Shown here: in pieces, positions 60,013-64,000 of the stretch
Layout: the number at the start of each line of letters is the position of its first letter
Numbering within the stretch: the stretch's first letter is position 1
From: UBA1189 sp964570685
GTDB lineage: Bacteria > Bacteroidota > Bacteroidia > Bacteroidales > Bacteroidaceae
Direction: 5' to 3'
Length of the DNA stretch: 64,000 nt
Assembly: GCA_964570685.1 (NCBI GenBank)
Contig: CAZMZC010000002.1
Coordinates: forward strand, 1-64,000
Program-made: the position numbers and the translations under genes
The notes under the pieces: generated by a model
Database searches by the model: none
Seen by the model: only the letters and a program-made list of their open reading frames with translations
Told to the model about the DNA's origin: nothing

Positions 60013-62343
60013 CTACTTCTTGAAGGTGACCCCCTCCACGTGATTGCCAACGTAGATGGGCACAAAGTCGGCTGTCTGGTACCACTTGGGTTTGCCAGGC
60101 ATGTCATCGTAGATGGGACGACCGTTGATCTTGAGACCCTCAAAGGTGATGTTCTTTACCTTGCGCTGCTCGTTGTAGCCGTTGATGACCGACATATAGG
60201 GCTGCTCGCCGTAGTAGCGAATGTTGCGGAAGGTGACGTTCTCGACTCCACGACCAGGGGCGGTGCAGTACTTGGCATTGTGGCTCACCTTGACGTGGAG
60301 CAGGCTCCCCTGATGGATGTTCTCGATGCGGATATTGTCGAAGAGCACATCCTTGACGTAGTTGTTGTCACCGCAGTTGATGGCCATGCAGCCCTGGTAG
60401 TCGACCTGGGGTTCGCTCTGGCAGATGATATCGATGTTCTCATACACGAGCCCCACGATGCTGTCGGGGTGCTCCGAATTGCCGTGTATGCCGATGAAGA
60501 TGGGGTGTGCCACATCGGCCCAGAGGGTGGCGTTACGCATGCGCACGTTGCGCACCGAACCGGTGAAACCCTTGCGGGTGGCATAGGCGGTGGTGCAGTC
60601 GTCCGAAGTGCGGCAGAAGACGCGGTCGTAGAGCACGTTCGACGAGGCAAACACATTGAGTCCGTCGCCCCATGAGGGGTGCGAGATACAGCGCACATCG
60701 TGCAGCGTCACGCCGTCGCTACCGCCTACAGGGCAGGTGTTGAGGATGAGGCCGTCGATGCTGACGTTCTTGCTGCGATGCACATGGCAGCCTTCGTAGC
60801 CATTGGCAGGGCGAGCCACGCCACGGCCTACGATGCTCACGTTCTCGGCATCTTCGATGGCAAAGGTTCCCGTGAAATAGGAGCCTCCAGCAAGGTATAC
60901 GGTAGTATTGGAGGGAACAGCAATGCTCTTGTCGGTATAGTAGCCGGGAGCATAGCTGATGAACTGACGACCTTGACGGCGTGCTTCGGCCTCGGCCTCA
61001 GCCTCGGTCACCGGAGGACGCGAGGTGAAGAGCAGCAGGTTGTCGGTGATGCAGCCGTCAAACTCCACGCTCACGTTCTCGGGTTGGAAGAGCAGGAACT
61101 GCACCACGGAGTCGTTCACTACGTTGGCAATGGTGCCTCGGTAGTCGGGGCGGATGCGTGCAGTAGTGTACTTCTTGTTCTTGCATACGACACGTACGTA
61201 TACATCGCCCGTGAAGTCGAAGAAGGCATAAGAAATCTGCGTCACCCGATGCTTGTTGTCGCCGATGGGAGCGTTCACCTTGGCCATGTAGGTATCAATC
61301 TTGGTCCACTCCTCCACACCGCGCGGACGGACGAATACATCGTAGTCGCTCTTCAAGGGTGCGCCCTCAGGAGCAGGATAGGTATATATCGAGTGCAGCT
61401 TGGCACCCTCCTTCACGCCTGGCACGTTCAGCGTACGGCTCTTGCCACGGCGCTCGGCCTTATCTTGCATGGCCAGTACCTTCTTGGTGTAGGGCATCTT
61501 GAGTCCGAGACGTTTCACATAGTGGTTGTAGGGCAGTTCGTAGATATCCCACACCTTGCCGCGCCCCATAGAACCAGGTTCTGTCCAGTCGTTGTAGAGG
61601 CCCGTACAGTCGGTCCACTGTTCGAAAGGCACCTCATGCCCGAGGTTGTAGCGTGCGGTATACTCGAAGCCCTGCATCAGGCGGTTGTCGAGCGCTCCCC
61701 ACAGGTCGTCGCCCTGCTCCCACGCCATCTCGCAGGTCTGCGCCAAGGCTTCAAGTCCCAGTTGGGCATGTCCTTGGTCGCGCCCTGTCTCCTGGCATTG
61801 GCCCGTCGCGCTGATATACTTGGGCAGCGAGCCATTGTCGTTGGCATGGAGGTAGTAGTCGATGGCTGCACGGTAGATGGTGCTATCCTCGAGGAAGATG
61901 CCACACGCCATGCGGCAACGGTTAACAATGGCACCCCAGTTGCCGTTGGCGTAGGGGCTGTCGGCCTCAAACTTATCTATCGTAGGCAATATGGCACGGC
62001 GCACCATAGCATCCCACTCGGGCGTACGGTGATCCTTCATCAGCGTCATCGCCCTCACGAGGTCGAAGGCCTGGATGGTGCAGAGCGGCGCATCGTGTCC
62101 GTCGAAGCGCTGCAACGTCTGTGCATAGGCATTGATGATGGCTACCGAGGCGGCCTCATCGCCTGCCACGGCGAGGTCGTGGGCAGCACGCATATCGCGC
62201 TCGCTGCCCCCTTTGGTGCGACGATGCTCACCATCGCGTGCCACGATTTCGTAGGGGCCTGCCATCTTGTACTCCTTGGCCTGTTGTGCATATACCGCCA
62301 TGCTACCCATGAGCAGTGCGGCAAGTAGGAATCTTCTTATCAT
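60013..62343 (-). CDS. Two-domain polysaccharide-degrading protein: alginate-lyase-like plus beta-helix
   Basis: 776 residues from MIRRFLLAALLMGSMAVYAQ (62343), a signal peptide; the open frame to 62805 is antisense or out-of-frame to the upstream gene. The first half (about 30-330) is an alpha/alpha-toroid like the alginate lyase domain family: NGNWGAIVNRCRMACGIFLE, GRDQGHAQLGLEALAQTCE, NRLMQGFEYTARYNLG. The second half (about 440-770) is a right-handed parallel beta-helix with repeated N-V-S-I strands and the Asp pair CRTSDDCTTAY, resembling GH28-type folds. The GH28 G-H-G element is not obvious. It starts 5 bp after the GH88 gene. Likely substrate: a uronic-acid polysaccharide. Confidence 0.78.
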   Translation of the reverse strand: MIRRFLLAALLMGSMAVYAQQAKEYKMAGPYEIVARDGEHRRTKGGSERDMRAAHDLAVAGDEAASVAIINAYAQTLQRFDGHDAPLCTIQAFDLVRAMTLMKDHRTPEWDAMVRRAILPTIDKFEADSPYANGNWGAIVNRCRMACGIFLEDSTIYRAAIDYYLHANDNGSLPKYISATGQCQETGRDQGHAQLGLEALAQTCEMAWEQGDDLWGALDNRLMQGFEYTARYNLGHEVPFEQWTDCTGLYNDWTEPGSMGRGKVWDIYELPYNHYVKRLGLKMPYTKKVLAMQDKAERRGKSRTLNVPGVKEGAKLHSIYTYPAPEGAPLKSDYDVFVRPRGVEEWTKIDTYMAKVNAPIGDNKHRVTQISYAFFDFTGDVYVRVVCKNKKYTTARIRPDYRGTIANVVNDSVVQFLLFQPENVSVEFDGCITDNLLLFTSRPPVTEAEAEAEARRQGRQFISYAPGYYTDKSIAVPSNTTVYLAGGSYFTGTFAIEDAENVSIVGRGVARPANGYEGCHVHRSKNVSIDGLILNTCPVGGSDGVTLHDVRCISHPSWGDGLNVFASSNVLYDRVFCRTSDDCTTAYATRKGFTGSVRNVRMRNATLWADVAHPIFIGIHGNSEHPDSIVGLVYENIDIICQSEPQVDYQGCMAINCGDNNYVKDVLFDNIRIENIHQGSLLHVKVSHNAKYCTAPGRGVENVTFRNIRYYGEQPYMSVINGYNEQRKVKNITFEGLKINGRPIYDDMPGKPKWYQTADFVPIYVGNHVEGVTFKK

Positions 62344-62348
62344 ACGGT

Positions 62349-63566
62349 TTATTTTTGTAGTTTCTTCATTCTGAGCAATGCCTCTATATAGTAGTAGTCG
62401 GCATAGATGATGCTGGCGTCGATCTCGCTTCCAGCCGGGTGATGACCTGTGGCGTGACGCAGGAAAGCCACGCTGCTCTCTCCGCACTGATAATGGGGCG
62501 TGCTGAGGTCGGCCAGCATCTGCTCGGCATGGGTGAGGTAGCGCTGTGCATCGGTGTCCTCCACATAGCCGGCAAGCTCTATCAGCGCCGAGGCCACGAT
62601 GGCTGCTGCCGAGGCATCCTTGGGCGCAGCCACGCCACGCGGGTCGTCCATATCCCATAGGGGGATGTTGTCGTCGCTGGTGGCGGCCAGGCGTTGCAAG
62701 TAGCAGTCGGCCACCTTGCAGGCATGGGCAAGGAAACGCTCGTCGCGGGTGAAGCGGTACACCATGGTGTAGCCATAGATGGCCCACGCCTGTCCGCGGC
62801 TCCACATCGACTCGTCGCTATATCCCTGATGCGTACACCCACGGATGAAGTCGCCCGTGAGCGTGTCGTATACCGCCACATGGTAGCACGAGCCGTCGGG
62901 GCGGAAGTGGTGCTGCATGGTGGTCTCGGCATGCGCCACGGCCAGGTCGTGCAGGTGGCTGCCGCCTCCGTTTCCGGCTGCCCAGAAGAGCAGCTCGAGA
63001 TTTATCATATTGTCCATGATGGTGTTATGCCCGCCATAGTCGCCCACATGGCGCGGCCACGAGAGCATGGTGCCCACGGTGGGGCTGCACAGCGTAGCCA
63101 GCGTGTCGGCAGCGCGTAGTGCCACCTCGCGGTAGTGGGGATTGCCCGTCAGCTCGTACCCCTTCAGGAAGGAGTTGATGACGATGAATCCCAGGTCGTG
63201 GTCGTAGGCAGGGCGAGAGGCCATATATTCCAGCGAGGCGGTATATTGCTCGGCCTCATGGCGCAATGCCTCGTTGCCGGTATGGTCATAGGTCATCCAC
63301 AACACTCCCGGCCAGAAGCCCGAGCACCACTCCTGCGGAATGGCCTCACGGCAGTTCCACCCCTCCTGGGTGTCGCCGGCAAGGATGTTGCGCGGCATCA
63401 TGGCATAGTCACGCGGCTGCAAAGCCTCCAATGCCCGCTCCACCTGGCGGGCACAATAGTCGAGCGCCTCATCGGCATCGAAGTTTGGCGTTTTGGATGA
63501 ACACGAAACCAATATCAGACAGGCCAACAAGACTTTCAGCGTGGAGATTCTAATATGTGTCAACAT
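62349..63566 (-). CDS. GH88 unsaturated glucuronyl hydrolase (lipoprotein)
   Basis: 405 residues with a lipoprotein signal (lipobox LVSC). The alpha/alpha-barrel motifs of GH88 are clear: WCSGFWPGVLWMTYDHTGN, YDHDLGFIVINSFLKG, HNTIMDNMINLELLFWA, SMWSRGQAWAIYG, NIPLWDMDDP and SEIDASIIYADYYYIEAL. These enzymes remove the unsaturated uronic acid left at the non-reducing end by polysaccharide lyases (from chondroitin, heparin or similar). Pairing with the lyase-like gene 5 bp downstream fits a lyase-then-hydrolase order. No sulfatase is visible in the window. Confidence 0.92.
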   Translation of the reverse strand: MLTHIRISTLKVLLACLILVSCSSKTPNFDADEALDYCARQVERALEALQPRDYAMMPRNILAGDTQEGWNCREAIPQEWCSGFWPGVLWMTYDHTGNEALRHEAEQYTASLEYMASRPAYDHDLGFIVINSFLKGYELTGNPHYREVALRAADTLATLCSPTVGTMLSWPRHVGDYGGHNTIMDNMINLELLFWAAGNGGGSHLHDLAVAHAETTMQHHFRPDGSCYHVAVYDTLTGDFIRGCTHQGYSDESMWSRGQAWAIYGYTMVYRFTRDERFLAHACKVADCYLQRLAATSDDNIPLWDMDDPRGVAAPKDASAAAIVASALIELAGYVEDTDAQRYLTHAEQMLADLSTPHYQCGESSVAFLRHATGHHPAGSEIDASIIYADYYYIEALLRMKKLQK

Positions 63567-63589
63567 ACTTGTTTCAACTATGTAAAAAT

Positions 63590-63672
63590 CGCACCTGCGA
63601 TTCCGAAAAATGGGATATGCGATTTCACGGAATGGGACATGCGATTTCGGAGAAACGCATGTGCGATTTTCA
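63590..63672. repeat. 22-bp-phased repeat array C
   Basis: TGCGATT cores start at 63596, 63618, 63640 and 63662, each 22 bp apart, with a spacer like TCACGGAATGGGACA. The outermost units form palindromes (AATCGCACCTGCGATT and GCATGTGC). It lies between the end of the right-edge gene (63681) and the start of the GH88 gene (63566). Confidence 0.85.
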
Positions 63673-63680
63673 GGTGTTTG

Positions 63681-64000
63681 TTATGGTTTATTACCGATTT
63701 GCGAAGTGAATAGCTTACGAACCTCAACAGTGCCGTCGGTATATACCGTATGGCGGATAACGATACCGGAGCGGGGCTGTGCGAGACGTTGTCCGTCCAA
63801 CGTGTAGTATTGTGTTGTTAGAGGCGTGCTGGCAGTAGATGGAGGTAGCACGCTGTGTGTATTGCCGTCGATAGCAATGAGCTCAAAAGGGTAGTCAGTG
63901 GGTTCCTCAGAGGCTGCATAGTTGATGGTGCCATCGGCATCTACCGCCCAACAGATATTGCCCGAAGTGCCATTGTTCTGTATGGAGAAATAATCGGTGC
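63681..64000 (-). CDS. C-terminal end of a secreted protein (cut by window edge)
   Basis: 106 visible codons on the minus strand ending at the TAA at 63681. The sequence contains TDYFSIQNNGTSGNICWAVD and, near the end, Q-Y-Y-T-L-D-G-Q-R-L-A-Q-P-R-S-G-I-V-I-R, a variant of the Y-D-L-x-G-R-x-V then G-I-Y-I tail, followed by a 22-residue extension. The remaining domains are outside the window, so the function cannot be stated. Confidence 0.75.
   Translation of the reverse strand, partial: TDYFSIQNNGTSGNICWAVDADGTINYAASEEPTDYPFELIAIDGNTHSVLPPSTASTPLTTQYYTLDGQRLAQPRSGIVIRHTVYTDGTVEVRKLFTSQIGNKP

Noticed and set aside
60679..62328. 549-codon open frame on the plus strand
   Set aside because: Antisense to the lyase-like gene, which has a signal peptide and clear domains. 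The antisense product is His/Val/Gly-rich without any motif; it follows from GC-rich codon use.

Overview
The window is chromosomal DNA from a member of the Bacteroidales, most likely a gut-type Bacteroidaceae or Prevotellaceae relative. Evidence: a SusC/SusD pair with a DUF4984 lipoprotein, fimbrillin-like and BspA-like surface proteins, promoters of the Bacteroidetes type (TTTG, about 19-21 bp, TAnnTTTG) instead of -35/-10 boxes, a serine palmitoyltransferase for sphingolipids, a 2-oxoacid:ferredoxin oxidoreductase, and three host-glycan exoglycosidases (GH33, GH89, GH109). I cannot name the genus.

Layout. 0-2.3 kb: start of a fimbrillin-like lipoprotein, a short Y-x-x-P peptide, a RelE/ParE toxin-antitoxin pair, and a three-gene DUF3791/DUF3990 cassette whose central gene carries a large in-frame deletion. 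2.4-7.9 kb: susC-susD-DUF4984 operon. 8-16 kb: an odd 2-hydroxyacid-dehydrogenase-like protein, a CNNM/CBS protein, purT, a membrane LytTR regulator, an acyl-CoA synthetase and rsmF. 16-19.5 kb: rplM-rpsI-rpsB-tsf with a structured L13 leader. 19.5-24.3 kb: sialidase, then a graveyard of mobile-element remnants (PcfK, DUF6371, M15 peptidase) and small peptides. 24.3-40.4 kb: mainly housekeeping (asnS, rluB, purB, cdsA, ftsH, rsfS, tRNA-Gln, spt, POT transporter, gyrB) plus a GH89 enzyme. 40.4-44.6 kb: a frameshifted lipoprotein, an intact copy of the DUF3791/DUF3990 cassette, an alpha/beta hydrolase interrupted by one in-frame TAG, and about 950 bp of nested inverted repeats. 44.6-64 kb: mtgA, a BspA-like LRR protein, DUF3109, gpmI, a large secreted protein, HhH and VanZ-like proteins, GH109, korAB, an alginate-lyase-like/beta-helix protein with GH88, and the end of another secreted protein.

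The most unusual features are: (1) two paralogous, ATGA-coupled DUF3791-DUF3990-small-protein cassettes, one with an intact H-Y-E ADP-ribosyltransferase-like triad and one with that core deleted; (2) four non-coding arrays in which a short motif recurs every 22 bp exactly (about 16.09, 44.20, 50.57 and 63.59 kb); (3) G/C-run palindromic repeats that are dispersed between genes and also sit in frame inside two genes; (4) an 82-bp tandem repeat whose last copy appears to have become a promoter.

How the genes work together: the GH33, GH89 and GH109 enzymes would remove the terminal sialic acid, alpha-GlcNAc and alpha-GalNAc that cap mucin-type glycans. The lyase plus GH88 pair would handle a uronic-acid polysaccharide. 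The susCD operon imports an unknown glycan. All functional statements are from reading the sequence and family knowledge; no database search was run.
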